Source: Pterobdella sp. o SKG-2022
Lineage: Eukaryota > Annelida > Clitellata > Hirudinida > Piscicolidae
Length of the DNA: 64,000 nucleotides
Direction: 5' to 3'
Assembly (NCBI GenBank): GCA_964035795.1
Contig: OZ038327.1
Span: 6,671,007-6,735,006, forward strand
Shown: in pieces, positions 39,201-45,234 of the stretch
Position numbering within the stretch: the first letter of the stretch is position 1
Layout: every line of letters starts with the position of its first letter
Position numbers and translations under genes: made by a program
Notes under the pieces: generated by a model
Told to the model about the DNA's origin: nothing
The model's database searches: none
The model's input: only the letters and a program-made list of their open reading frames with translations

Positions 39201-40721
39201 GTTCATCCAAAGTTTTACCAGTTTCATTTCCTTGGATTAATGCATTGAAAAAATTAGAAAATTCAACTTGATTTCCAGTCTTTTAGTTTCCAGACTTTTG
39301 TACGAGGAATGAACCTTCTTTTGGGGTGAGCATGAATGCAAACCTTGAAGTCACCAACCACCAGTCTATGCTGTGTTGCACACTCTTTCCCAACAATGAC
39401 TTTCACATTAGAAACCATTTTTCTAAAACTTCTCTTATACAATATGTAGTCAATTTTGGTTTTACAATCTCCTGACTGGTATGTAAACAGATGTTTAAAT
39501 CTCTTCTTGAACCAGGAGTTACCAACCACCAGCTCATTGGCAACAGCAAATTCCAGCAGTCATTCACCTACATGGTTTCTTTATCCCAAAGCCTAGCTTA
39601 CCTTATCAAGTGACTTGAAAATGTGAGCTAGTCTTACAAAAAGCTTCATGTTTTCATTTTAATAAATACTTTGTGTTTGTTGGCCTTACTATATGAATAA
39701 TAATACAAAGCTTTTTGTAAGTTTGTATACTTGATGACGTGAGTTCAACTTATGAAAAGCTTCGTATTATCATTCAATTAATAAAAGTGTTTGACTCAAA
39801 TCATTTTTGTTAATAGGCTAGTTTAGTTAACATCCTTTCTGTAAATTACTTCTTATAGACCATTTTTTCCTCACAGTGAAGCTTACCAGGAAAACTTATT
39901 TCAGTCTACTTAGCAACTTAGAGCTTTAAAAAGCAGCATCTAATAAAAACTTTTATCAAAATCTGACTTCTTGTTCAACAAGCATTTATAATTTTCTATC
40001 AAGTTTATAGCTTTTTTTGGTCTGTAATGGCTGAGTAACCTTTTTTATTTCTGATATATTCATTGCAATTAACATCACGTTTAGTTGCAGACACTCAATT
40101 TGCTCTTAAGCATTCCTGTTTTATTCTTCTCCTCTCTTAGAACCTGATCAAACATTTCTTGCCCAGCCACTTTTCTAAAGCCATATAGAGTGAATTTTTT
40201 TGAAAGTTAATTTCAATTTTTGTCATTGAAAATTAACTTAGGTTGAGAAAATGACACTCTTCTCAGATAGTAGCTTTTAAAACATGAAATTTTTATCAAA
40301 CAACTTTTCCGCTAAATACTCTTATGCACCAAAAAATTATTAAAATGATTTTCTATAATTTTTTTGAATGAAAAACATTGAGTTGGAGATAATTGTTGAG
40401 ATTTAAGATCAGTATTGATAAAAAAACAAAATTAGTTATTGAAAAATAATTTATTGATTAGGGTATGTCCTTCAAGATGATATATTTTGATGAAAATTAA
40501 TCAAAAGCAATCACCTCATTTCTGAAAATGTTTTTAGCACACACCAGCATGTTTCCTCGAGATTTCACATCAACCTGCATACGAACCTGAAATCTATTTT
40601 ATTATATACGTGATTATTTTGCATTTTTTTTACAAACCTTAACAGTATCAAATGGATATCCAATACAAATGCCTAAAATTCCACCAGTCCCTCCAGAAAC
40701 AAATTCTTTCCATTTACACAT
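9215..40721 (-). CDS. SLC25A20: Mitochondrial carnitine/acylcarnitine carrier-like protein (SLC25 family), 9 exons
   Basis: Exons on the minus strand are 40721-40638, 40586-40515, 36414-36287, 26360-26270, 22027-21916, 21860-21797, 21247-21135, 9457-9336 and 9265-9215. They sum to 837 nt, encode 278 residues plus TGA, and every junction is GT-AG with matching phase (0,0,2,0,1,2,1,0). The protein shows the three-fold carrier repeat: signatures YPFDTVKVRMQ, APGDRVKCLLQ and MPLDLIKTRVQ end the odd helices. The second signature (PG-acidic-x-x-K-C-L-L-Q), the helix-4 stretch IRDVPSTGIYF and the C-terminal VRAFPSNAACFLGYE are features known from carnitine/acylcarnitine translocases, which exchange acylcarnitine for carnitine across the inner mitochondrial membrane for fatty-acid oxidation. 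Length is slightly short for the family because the N-terminus is brief (MCKWKEFVSGG). Substrate is inferred by family; SLC25A45/47/48 relatives are the main alternative. Introns 2, 3, 4 and 7 are filled with transposons. Confidence 0.93.
9336..9457 (-). CDS. SLC25A20: Carrier gene exon 8
   Basis: Two bases plus 40 codons, KGVERRSVKRVMEGILKK to AFPSNA. The acceptor GGTGTCAG|AC restores the split Asp codon left by exon 7 across an 11.7-kb intron. The donor GCT|GTGAGT is near-consensus. Read unspliced, it would run eight more residues to a stop. Confidence 0.9.
9466..10110. other. Start of carrier intron 7, no feature recognised
   Basis: AT-rich intronic DNA. I saw no repeat or coding sequence beyond short spurious frames. 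Confidence 0.5.
10112..10229. mobile_element. M1 MITE, complete
   Basis: Inverted ends TATTTATTAATCTGACAAAC...GTGTGTCAGATTAATAAATA enclose ACGAAGCTTTTCGTGAAAC and its mirror, with ACATTATTAAGT in the centre. Confidence 0.7.
10227..10425. mobile_element. M2 MITE, diverged copy
   Basis: Ends TTTTTACGTCGATTCATAAA and TTCCATAAATCGACGTAAAA are inverted. The loop has CGCCAATGTTTTATGATATG and the M2 tail TATAAGTACATTAAGATTTC follows, abutting the preceding M1 element. Confidence 0.65.
10560..11470 (-). mobile_element. LINE family C reverse-transcriptase fragment
   Basis: Read right to left: PKKGDLACCTNYRVLASKIY, then NQNGFRLGRSP (RT fingers, near 11300), AVIILIDFKKANDSKDRSK (motif A, near 11180), and LAFADDIALMENTINKAE (motif C with the F-A-D-D box, near 10870), then TQKIGLFLNASKTEAM. 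At least three frameshifts separate these blocks, so the copy is dead. No endonuclease or 3' end is seen. Lies in carrier intron 7, in the gene's sense direction. The RTE/CR1-like placement is inferred. Confidence 0.8.
11670..14275 (+). mobile_element. LINE family A copy A1, 5' part (endonuclease and RT)
   Basis: The AP-endonuclease begins FGSFNIGSLNEKSMELCDKL and RRKVDICCIQKVR near 11750-11850, with KCGVGILVKDL, VVRIVWAYAPQCG and GDFNEHIGKKVEG following across stops. The RT starts near 12960 with NEVERALGVIKNGKASGPTG and WRTSTVVPI, is cut by a MITE at 13281-13453, resumes IYKKKG, and continues with VGVSVHQESVLSPFLFSIVL and LLYADELFLM (Y-A-D-E: second catalytic Asp lost). A C-x2-C zinc motif (CVVCGKKAKVNCVRC) follows. 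The element stops at 14275 and continues at 18455. Confidence 0.88.
13281..13453. mobile_element. M2-type MITE inserted in LINE A1
   Basis: Ends AAAACTTTAAAAAACATCAA and TCAATTGATGTTTTTCAAAG are inverted, followed by the M2 tail AAGATGTCTCTGAAAAGTTA. Flanks TTGTTCCCATT (13270-13280) and TTGTTCCTATT (13454-13464) are a target duplication that splits the RT codons for V-V-P-I-Y-K. Confidence 0.8.
14470..17085 (-). mobile_element. LINE family B copy B1 (near full-length, inserted in A1)
   Basis: From the right: 5' UTR to about 16800, then MSYSRDFLLSLSQNINHPS, endonuclease start VGSLNVGSMRGKASEVVE and RRRVDLCCLQETRWK, then VFVFVSIYAPQANLSES and GDWNGHIGSHATAFGDG, and TQIDYILYKRSF. RT: SLGKAADPSGIVAEMLKAAG, WQESHIASVYKGKGDALNR, FIDLEKAFHRVP (motif A) and VGVHQGSVLSPLLFVIVLEA (motif B). 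The YADD-type motif is at the left end near 14490, where a stop follows YAD. Several frameshifts. The 3' zinc-finger region is missing here. The 5' 200 bp match the copy at 48.87 kb. Confidence 0.88.
17095..18450 (+). mobile_element. CR1-like LINE, RT C-terminal part
   Basis: Begins within RT (SRFQSAYRPFHSTESAITKI). Continues ADDTQLYSSCVPGETEQLQN (motif C A-D-D), RLSDCVDEMAAWMESNSLKL, NRSKTKAIWF, VKSLGVFMDRDLSMNSHI, LSRIDYCNIMSAGLPEKQ, SARLITGTRKFDHITPVL, and ends FDVEGPSLWNGLPESLR near 18270. These are hallmarks of CR1/Daphne-type elements. The 3' tail is an ATT microsatellite (about 18427-18450). 5'-truncated and broken by stops. It sits next to B1 inside the interrupted A1 element. Confidence 0.85.
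18455..19400 (+). mobile_element. LINE A1, 3' part
   Basis: Resumes with LSELEKVNNFCYLGDQ, is cut by a MITE at 18595-18881, then YRTCVRPVMTYGSKTWVVRS, EKSILRKAEKRMLRMM, TKELMVRLGL and VRQGSLRWMGHVVRKRDDDC. The 3' end near 19400 contains TAATAAAATGATGATTATGA, as in the minus-strand copy ending at 30600. This C-terminal block is what copy A1 lacks at 14275, so the two segments were one element. Confidence 0.85.
18595..18881. mobile_element. M2-type MITE inserted in LINE A1, 3' part
   Basis: Ends AAAAACATCAATTGAGGATT and CCTCAATTGACGTTTTTAAA are inverted, with internal AAACGTTAGCATTC and the tail CATAAGGTGTCTCTGAAAAG. Flanks GTCTTCTATGTTA and GTCTTCTGTTA are a 9-11 bp target duplication. The intact LINE reads through this site at 31085-31105. 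Confidence 0.8.
19480..20925 (-). mobile_element. GC-rich LINE family D fragment with RNase H domain
   Basis: Clearly richer in G+C than its surroundings. From the right: RT C-terminal part (QLTFAPHAATLGGKLRRQAS, RSAVEYAAAAWLPWVSSS). Then the linker, RNase H start LDLIVYTDGSATSGSGTGGG, core VTFTWCSGHCGITGNKLADV (the S-G-H-x-G-I-x-G-N-x-x-A-D block) and an end motif CRICGLGDETAEHAIYKF. The domain order fits I/Ingi-type LINEs. Frames break at about 20613, 20295 and 20080-20165. 5'-truncated at about 20925. Confidence 0.85.
21135..21247 (-). CDS. SLC25A20: Carrier gene exon 7 (helix 5, third signature)
   Basis: Reads SDGHTSAGVAMVSGGMAG then CMPLDLIKTRVQT, the third PxD-x-x-K signature. It enters in phase 2 after CTCAAAG and leaves in phase 1 at ACAG|GTAACA. 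Confidence 0.92.
21797..21860 (-). CDS. SLC25A20: Carrier gene exon 6 (helix 4)
   Basis: A 64-nt exon reading VPSTGIYFLTYEACKDAFST after a split GAT codon, so the join gives the IRDVP motif. Acceptor TTCAACAG|AT, donor ACAAG|GTTCCT. The preceding intron is only 55 bp and the frame without this exon breaks, which supports it strongly. Confidence 0.9.
21916..22027 (-). CDS. SLC25A20: Carrier gene exon 5
   Basis: 37 codons plus one base, AQCKAQNFKGPLDCLRHLY to GTFATMIR. The donor AGAG|GTGAGT is strong. The acceptor GAAG|GCT is weak in pyrimidines; a second AG lies 6 bases further on, so the first two residues are uncertain. Matches the matrix helix and helix-4 start of repeat two. Confidence 0.88.
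22195..23510 (+). mobile_element. LINE family F copy F1 (internally deleted, C2H2 tail)
   Basis: Endonuclease piece NVIAVYAPTEVDDDVESERF (about 22280) jumps at about 22430 to the C-terminal domain, starting VSQIKYIGG, so the RT is deleted. Then RRLQWLGHVERMSDERLQKK, VSKIMNGKRCQGGQKQR, and a C2H2-like finger CSFPGCNKVAANKTGPANH. A TG-rich block (23258-23327) interrupts it. After that the 3' end is present a second time (RQKHQTQASIKRQYCGLNFK, 23346-23500). Confidence 0.85.
23258..23327. repeat. TG-rich microsatellite in the F1 tail
   Basis: Interrupted (TG)n with TTTG and GCGTACG variants, in the same element position as the giant TG tract at 63034-63809. Confidence 0.8.
23511..24050. other. 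Intronic stretch without recognised feature
   Basis: AT-rich carrier intron 4 DNA between LINE F1 and LINE G1. No repeat or exon seen. Confidence 0.5.
24050..25130 (+). mobile_element. LINE family G (Jockey-like) truncated copy G1
   Basis: RT from KFLGNYLEGRQQYTKYNNQT through QGGILSPTLFNIYM and the YADDTTITS box (about 24290), then LGLTFDPKLNFPTHTNN and LLLPIIEYANTIWSPIS. Strand composition is extreme, C-rich and G-poor, as in copy G2. Truncated at both ends, ending at the junction with F2. Confidence 0.85.
25131..26235 (+). mobile_element. LINE family F fragment F2
   Basis: Starts within RT (LQDVVENQLKDN, CCDQIFSAKILMQR) and continues NLPKNIVHKIKALYSGSVG, VLAPMVFNLYLDAVI and LAFADEIGL, where the A-D-D motif has become A-D-E. 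KMNFHKTKFMSIL follows. The 3' finger remnant (ILHVSRW..., from Leu-Phe-Cys-Met-Phe-Pro-Gly) lies at 26080-26200. The end lies about 35-40 bp from the donor of carrier exon 4. Confidence 0.8.
26270..26360 (-). CDS. SLC25A20: Carrier gene exon 4 (helix 3, second signature)
   Basis: One base plus 30 codons, YSEYLLSGCISGG to APGDRVKCLLQ. Acceptor CCACACAG|C and donor CAA|GTATGT, entering in phase 2 and leaving in phase 0. The PGDRVKCLLQ motif is the strongest single indication of the carnitine/acylcarnitine carrier subgroup. A LINE 3' end lies about 40 bp beyond its donor. Confidence 0.9.
26640..26930. other. GC-richer block of unknown origin in carrier intron 3
   Basis: On minus it reads VVPGVHSNKSVEEVLNHVSF and QPQSISRNHTSFSTAHQK without a stop for 76 codons. 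It differs in composition from its surroundings and contains a short TGT trinucleotide run. I do not recognise it; a retroelement fragment is likely. Confidence 0.4.
27415..27495 (+). repeat. Retroposon 3' stub with poly(A)
   Basis: GC-richer stretch with CGAGACCCCAATATGGGGCG (small inverted repeat) ending in a run of A at 27485-27495, typical of a retroposon 3' end. Family unknown. Confidence 0.4.
27490..27595. repeat. M2 MITE partial copy
   Basis: Holds AGCCTTATCATTAAACGTTA, its partner GTTTTATGATAAGGCTATAC, and the end CCTCAATTGATGTTTTTTAA. Confidence 0.65.
27680..29330 (-). mobile_element. LINE family A copy A2
   Basis: Minus-strand RT start VEPFAKDKMKKGLEIVKNGK (about 29110), a middle block KDGLETLVHAVMFMYKGAKH (about 28640), and a YAEDLVLTS-like motif C remnant near 28460. 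The C-terminus is near 27850. Frames are broken throughout and the 5' end is truncated near 29330. Within carrier intron 3, sense to the gene. Confidence 0.8.
29338..29385 (-). repeat. LINE family B 3'-end stub
   Basis: The sequence CTTTTTATAGCCCGTTTTCC is shared with the 3' end of B4 at 49760. Here it is followed by an (AATC)n tail at 29340-29353, as expected for a very short 5'-truncated insertion. Confidence 0.65.
29386..29880. other. Intronic stretch without recognised feature
   Basis: No repeat or exon found. A 91-codon plus frame at 29513 shows no domain. Confidence 0.4.
29885..30130 (+). mobile_element. Short LINE C-terminal fragment
   Basis: Reads approximately TKLKVLYA then VLFYACETW, followed by ERFQQQYL-like and WQMHN-like pieces. 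This corresponds to the region after RT (L-L-Y-A-C-E-T-W block) of many LINEs. Frameshifted and short. Confidence 0.6.
30157..30364. mobile_element. M3 MITE, about 70-bp inverted ends
   Basis: The left end AGTGGTCTAGAAACTCC leads into GTTAATGCCACTATAATCAT. The right end GGAGTTTCTAGGCCACT mirrors it, with AGAGTATGATTATAGTGGC inside. The terminal sequence is Tc1/mariner-like in style. No coding capacity. Confidence 0.75.
30595..31965 (-). mobile_element. LINE family A copy A3
   Basis: RT motif A CFVDLEKAFDRVPRKVIEW (about 31830), motif B VGVHQRSVLSPFLFSIVLN, and motif C ELLYADDLVLMAETMEELEA, here with intact Y-A-D-D (about 31570). Then a zinc motif CGVCGKRAKVNCVRC (about 31380), VNSYCYLGDNVNGGGSELAF, and C-terminal VRQGSLRWLAHVVRKRDDDC, SRERGRPRLTWKGMMENF. 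The 3' end is at about 30600. Only a few frameshifts, the best-preserved family A copy here. 5'-truncated near 31965. Confidence 0.88.
32187..32358. mobile_element. 172-bp near-perfect palindrome (M1 family)
   Basis: The two 86-bp arms differ at only about two positions. The outer sequence is TGAAAATTATTTGAACACTA. The M1 core GTACAAAGCTTTTCGTTAAC and ACATTATCAAGTACGTTA lies inside, and the centre is at 32272-32273. Direct repeats of TTTTCATAATTAAATCTA lie on both sides (about 32147 and 32353). Confidence 0.85.
32360..32780. other. AT-rich intronic DNA
   Basis: No gene. The M1-like terminal sequence AATCAAACACTTTTATTAAC at about 32488 is a solitary end. Confidence 0.5.
32785..35712 (+). mobile_element. 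LINE family G (Jockey-like), near-complete copy G2
   Basis: Endonuclease from LLTYINNITYSQISTPTN, with SIITGDFNAHSQTWHSPF and LNSDHLPILITFKN (about 33260). RT: SSFRPMALLSPIAKTLEKII, LDMTKAFDTVNIHQLI (motif A), KAGVPQGGVLSPTLFNIYL (motif B), LITYADDITITS (motif C, about 34590). C-terminus with CPLCQTHLHLSTCPK near 35550, then a 3' UTR with a poly(A) run at about 35698-35710. Few frameshifts (about 33715, 34260, 34755). The coding strand is extremely C-rich and G-poor. 5'-truncated. Confidence 0.9.
35780..36115 (-). mobile_element. LINE family A 3' fragment A4
   Basis: Matches the C-terminal and 3' part of family A (compare 30640-30970): the stretch CCATCAACTCCGTTGTACTC corresponds to the E-L-M-V-R-L-G block. 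Lies about 170 bp from carrier exon 3. Confidence 0.75.
36287..36414 (-). CDS. SLC25A20: Carrier gene exon 3 (helix 2)
   Basis: 42 codons plus two bases, GLGGFFNGISAPVVGVAP then a Phe-rich helix and KNKDKQDL. The acceptor is CATTCAG|GG and the donor AC|GTTTGT, phase 2. The stretch GISAPVVGVAP corresponds to the helix-2 start of carnitine carriers. It lies between LINE copies A4 (left) and E1 (right). Confidence 0.88.
36590..37785 (-). mobile_element. LINE family E fragment E1
   Basis: From the right: a motif A remnant (KVFDRVTRKVI), AFRVVQSMYIEAKSQVRIN, VHQRYLLIFLLFILALEALS, WELLFADDLVLISESLGD (motif C), a zinc motif with CSRC, FCYLGDMLCAGGGCELAVI, and C-terminal SQTQSRRLRWYGHVRRSF ending near 36593. 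Frames broken several times. Joined to B2 at about 37785. Confidence 0.82.
37790..39590 (-). mobile_element. LINE family B copy B2
   Basis: Endonuclease C-terminal part TKIDYILYKRSFRKMVSN, linker SRSVELYRLSKQMRRENQDA, RT MSLGKAAGPSGIVAEML, WQESHIVRVYKGKGDA, AFIDLEKAFGRVSREVI (motif A). A motif C remnant is near 38090. The zinc finger reads CGLCQASEGRNAIQCGGC, WVHKKCSGIKG (about 37900). Several frameshifts and a deletion in the 15 codons before motif A. Intron 2 of the carrier gene, sense. Confidence 0.85.
39594..39800. repeat. Two M1 MITE copies side by side
   Basis: The first (39594-39665) has GCTTACCTTATCAAGTGA and TCTTACAAAAAGCTTCATG. The second (about 39705-39800) has ATACAAAGCTTTTTGTAAG and AACTTATGAAAAGCTTCGTA and ends in TTAATAAAAGTGTTTGA. 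Confidence 0.65.
39801..40514. other. Right end of carrier intron 2, no feature recognised
   Basis: AT-rich, no repeat or exon recognised. Confidence 0.45.
40515..40586 (-). CDS. SLC25A20: Carrier gene exon 2
   Basis: 24 codons, VRMQVDVKSRG to KNIFRNE, the matrix loop after the first PxD-x-x-K signature. Acceptor is TTTCAG|GTTCGT and donor GAG|GTGATT, both phase 0. Reading past the donor gives IAFD and a stop, so splicing is needed to continue the protein. Confidence 0.9.
40638..40721 (-). CDS. SLC25A20: Carrier gene exon 1 (start codon, first signature)
   Basis: 28 codons from the ATG at 40721-40719, reading MCKWKEFVSGGTGG and ending in YPFDTVK. The donor is AAG|GTTTGT, phase 0. I chose this ATG because the protein then starts eleven residues before the first transmembrane helix, as in other short-N-terminus carriers, and no in-frame ATG lies just upstream. 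Only 51 bp separate it from exon 2. Confidence 0.9.
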
Positions 40722-41224
40722 ACCATACAAACTTTTGAAGTTTACTTTTAAACATATAAATCTAAAAAGCAAACTTAAAACACATATAATAATTGTTTTT
40801 TGTCAAAAAAAAAATTTTGGTTTATATATCAAAAAATTTCATTTTAATTTTTTTAATTTTAGTTTTTAAATTATAAAAACGGCTGTACGAATTGAATTAG
40901 TCTATGGGAACGCAGGCACTAAGGCACGCTGTGAAGCATCTTAAGACAGTGAGAAATCGACACCAATTTATCATCGATCTCAGAGCATAAAAAAACCAGT
41001 AGTAGCAAAACCTGGTAATGTATTTCAAATTAACTCTGCAAAAAACAATTTTAGAATTTTTCAATGTTCAACCAAAAAAATTTATTGTCATTAGACTTTT
41101 TTTCAATAAATTTTTAAATTTTATGTGTTTCACTTCTTTTAAATCAAGATCTGTTTGAAAAGATTTACCTGTAAATTATGCCTTTACTTGTCACAAATAG
41201 CACTGTTTTATGACCTTAATTTAA
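40722..41224. other. Region upstream of the carrier start codon
   Basis: Would hold the carrier promoter and 5' UTR on the minus strand. I see no confident core promoter element or upstream exon; the block at 40870-41000 is slightly GC-richer. Confidence 0.35.
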
Positions 41225-41530
41225 GATTCAATGAAAAAAAGCTAAAATTTTAATAAGTTTAGCCATATCATAGAACATCAAAATATGGACATTTTGGTTA
41301 AAAACATATGATTACTTACTTATGCCTATCGTTTCTAGCCAAAACATAAGCCATCAACAAAGCCGTCTCTGTCTGGGGCAAGCGTTTCCGACTTTGCTCA
41401 TGTGAGAGCCATTTTTTTGACTTCTCCATCTACGACACGTCCCCATGAGTTTCGTACAAATATTTGTACCTCCACTTGATAATGTAAGTTCATCATACGA
41501 AAAGCTTCGTGGGATGAAATAAACTACCAA
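41225..41530 (-). mobile_element. MITE and LINE remnants
   Basis: 41225-41290 matches the M2 core (AAGTTTAGCCATATCATAGA). 41320-41465 on minus reads SFVRNSWGRVVDGEVKKMA-like then AKSETLAPDRDGFVDGLCFG, a LINE C-terminal end. 41460-41530 is an M1 half-copy with CACTTGATAATGTAAG and ACGAAAAGCTTCGTG. Confidence 0.55.
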
Positions 41531-42409
41531 AAGTGTTTTCATTTGAATATTCAAATTATCAATATTGAAAAAAACAATAACTAGTTAAAATATTCAAAAA
41601 TTATTTATAGAAAAAATGTTTAAATAAAAAATGCTGAATCCCTCGATGACGAGAAAATTCAGCCATAACTGCCTATTCAGAAAGTATATTTTCAATAAAA
41701 ATCAACATGGTTGCAACTGAAAAAAAATAATTTTGAAAGATTTTATAAATGCGTTTAATTTAATTAGAAAGGTATTTTCTAAAAAAAAGTCAAACAATTA
41801 TCTACTATATACCCAATTTTTTGGCAGCCATATTCTTATTCCTCTATTTTTTCCTCTATTGCTAAAATGAACTAAAGATTTGGTACTTTGTTAATGGAAC
41901 TGGCTAGAAATGCCAAAAAAACTCGGACTTAAAACAAACTTCAAAATGCGAACTATTTTTTATTAATCCCAACGATCAATCACCCATATTTTAACTTGAA
42001 TTTTTAAGTTCAGGAATAAAGCATTCCAAATTGGTAATCTATTTTTTTAGGCTAACCAATTCATCAATCAATAGGCCATTTTTACTTCATGCTGTATGGC
42101 CATTCAGAGAGGAAATGCTTGTAGTGTGCTGGGTACTCGCAATTTCAAAAAAATTAGTAAAAAACTTTTATTTTTGATAACAAAAAATTCATTAATAATT
42201 GAAAACTTTTATTCTAAAAATTAGAAGATTTGGGAGAAACTGAGAGATTAATAAAAATCAATCCCCATGATGCACTTTTTTTCTTAAAACATTTTTTCAA
42301 CTCAAAATTTAACCTATCCTCCGTTCTGCTCCTTTCTTTAATTCTAGTTTTATTAAAAAAATTCTTTGAAAAAATTATTAACATCAAACTTGCAGACAAA
42401 AATTGGACA
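41531..42409. other. Unassigned AT-rich stretch
   Basis: No repeat or gene recognised. Confidence 0.45.
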
Positions 42410-43760
42410 ATTAATTTTGCCTGTAGCCTTGAGGGCTGGGAGTAAGATCAGCCGTAAACTTATCGCTTCCTGCATTTCTATCTTCAGTCGACGCTTGCAG
42501 CACACATTAAACAATTTCTACAACAACTCTACTAAACCTATTGGAAAAATTGGAATTAACAGCAGTTCTAAGTAATCCTAGTGTTCTAGCTGCCTGATAA
42601 GCATGAGAATCTGATTTTAAGTTTGACGTTTAGAAAAAGCAAAGCTGCTGGCTGTCTTCAAAACAATTCTATTTGGCTCAATGTCATTCTTATAGATTCC
42701 TTGGGTTTGAACTAAGGATCAGCTGCGATTTATGTTTAGACTCATCCTTTAGCATTCCTCATACTTGCTCTCGCGGCATTATGGTGGATCAATTGGGAGC
42801 GCATGGTCTCAGCTGGAGAAAGTGTGTTGTTATTCTGTTATTGGCAAGTTCCTTAGATTAAATGCTTCCTACTTTTATCTTTAGCTTTTTTCTTTGGTGC
42901 TCCAAAACCCTCTCGTTAGGTCATTCAGCATTTTCCTCTTCTTTTTTCTCTTGATCGTTTGTTTTTCTATCCGTTCTTCTAAGGCGATTTCCAGCAAACT
43001 CGTGACGCAGAATATGGCTTATCCATTCGGATTTTTTTTCCTATGCGCAATCAATCATCTGCTTTCATCAACTCGGCTTCATTAGTTAACTGGTCAGTCT
43101 ACCACTTTCTCCACAGACCCACATTTCCAAAGCTTCCAATCTTTTTTTGTCTGACTTGTTAATGTTTCACCTTTCTGCTGCATACGTTGCCACATTTCAC
43201 ACCAGGGTTTTGACCAGCTTCTTCTTGGTCGCTTATCTGTCCACCTGTAGGAATTGGTTTGAAGTAAATACATTTTCAGCTATTCCAATCTCTACCCTAG
43301 TGTTTTTTTTTGAGATAACTCTCCAAGTACTTGAAGTCTTTAACTTGCTAGTGCGACTCCGTCAAGGGCTGTACTGACCAAGCCAGGTTTTTTCCAAACT
43401 CCATGGTTTTGGTTTTTTGGTTATTTATTTTCATTCCATAGTTCTTAAACACTGTTCGTTTTTTCCATGATACTCTGTTCTGCTACCATGGCTTGGTCAT
43501 CTGCAAACCTTACTGTTTTGATCAGTGCTCCCCCTACTTTGACCCCCTTCTCCCGTGAGTGCAGAGCTTCCTTCATCATTCTTACTGCATAAATTTTGAA
43601 CAGCACAAGTGAGGTAGACATCCTTGTTCTACGCCTCTTTCTATCAAACAAGGCTCAGTTACTCCTGAATTAATTCTCACCACTGCGGTTCTTTGCCGTT
43701 TTCAGAAACCTTCTACGCTTTGGTTGTTTAAACCCAGTATTCATGAGACAAAGCTTATTT
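42410..43760 (-). mobile_element. LINE family H, RT C-terminal part
   Basis: Around 43610-43450: LFKIYAVRMMKEALHSREKG, VKVGGALIKTVRFADDQAMV (motif C with F-A-D-D) and MEKTNSV. Further left, heavily frameshifted, follow KNYGMKINNQKTKTM-like and VKDFKYL-like pieces and the post-RT domain to about 42420. The linear order matches RTE-like elements. 5'-truncated. Confidence 0.72.
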
Positions 43761-43799
43761 CTTTGACAGAATTCAATCAGAAGTCTGTCTCTCATTTCT

Positions 43800-44375
43800 G
43801 GTTTCCAAAAACCGTGAAAAATGTCGATGTTTATCCTGGAGCTGATGCATTCTGATCACAACAGTTATGATAAATGTGCGTCTACGTTTGAAAAAACCAC
43901 ACCAAATTTTAGTTACATTCAGCTATTCTTTGGTTGTTCATACTTCGCAAACCATTCTCAGTTTGCCAAAGTAGTTAACTTCTTCATCCACTCTGCCTTT
44001 TTCAGCTGTTTTTCCACAAGGGTCTGTCCTTGGTCTTTTTGTTTTCGTCATCTAAACTTTTCCTTTAACAAAAATTTTTCAAAAAAACTACATAACTTTT
44101 CATCAATATTCAAATGACATTCTTCTTACATCTGACTTTTTCTACGACAACCCTCAACCAGCCGTTGAAGAAATATCTAAATGCGTCTCATCTGTACATA
44201 CCATTTCACTCAAAATCGAAAAAACAAATGCAATCGTGCATAAAAACCATAACAAAAATAGTTAACATTGCTTTTCAAAAAGAAGTTTATTCCCGAAATA
44301 AAATTACTCGGCGTCTTTATCGATAACACAGCGTCACATCCTAACGCTCTCTTTTCCACCTTAGCAAATGTAGGT
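43800..44375 (+). mobile_element. LINE RT fragment K
   Basis: Broken frames give FSTRVCPWSFCF (from a Q-G-S-V-L-G-P-L-like motif B), a DDILLTSDFFYDN motif C region near 44115, EISKCVSSVHTISLKIEKTN, and PEIKLLGVFIDNTASHPNAL. The order is that of an RT palm to thumb. Weakly conserved. Confidence 0.5.
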
Positions 44376-45014
44376 ATTAGCTAGTGGTGCATTGTTTGAT
44401 CAGCTTGCAGCTGCTTTCTTTAGTTCATTGGTTTTGTTTTTGAAACGAAAATACAAAACGCAACGCGTTTGGGTAGAAACATAATGCTGACGTAAAAAAG
44501 GTGAAGAATCAATATAACAAAAATAAATAATATGGTTTATTGAAAACCCTAATACACAACGCTTAACGTAAGAGTATCTAAAAGTATCAAGTTTGTGAAC
44601 ATATAATTATCTATCAATTGTATGACTATTATCGGACGTAATTTTTTTTATATTTATATATTTTATGTGTTTAAGTTGTGTCTGTATAAAGTTTAAGAGA
44701 AGAAGGAAAAAAATCTTGTTTAATTTGCGAAACATGAAGGGCGAGGTGATGTTGCACTAGTAGTATTTTAGTTTCAGTGTATATGATAAATGTTTGAGTC
44801 TCTATTGCCCCCAGTTCAGTTTTTTTTTGATGAGTTGAAGATTTTGGAGTGAAGTGTGATAAAATACGAAACCAGATAGTTGAAAAATATTCTGATGGGT
44901 TTTATTTACGATTCAAGGAGTTTTTTAGCAGTAGAAATGTTGTGGTGCGAATGATGTCGTCGACAAAAGTGATGATATTTGTATTATTATTTTGTGGTAA
45001 AAAAATATCTGATT
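44376..45014. other. AT-rich stretch with an M1 half-copy
   Basis: About 44525-44620 resembles one arm of the 8085 element (AATATGGTTTATTGAAAACC, AACGTAAGAGTATCTA). Nothing else recognised. Confidence 0.4.
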
Positions 45015-45023
45015 GTTTAAATC

Positions 45024-45090
45024 GATTTTAGGACTATAACCTCCCAGTCATTTACCCCCAGACGTTTTACTCCCCAGACATTTACCCCCT
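45024..45090. repeat. MULE left terminal array
   Basis: About four imperfect units of the type AGTCATTTACCCCC / AGACGTTTTACTCCCC, in inverted orientation to the right array. Confidence 0.85.
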
Positions 45091-45234
45091 GCAACAACAA
45101 GTGAATATCAAAAGAACAATTATCAAATAAGTAAAATTTCAATTACGATGTAGCTTGTCAATCATAAATTCATTTGTCTCTTGCAACAACGTGAATATCA
45201 AAAAAGTTCTTGACGTTTACTAGCCGGAAATCAA

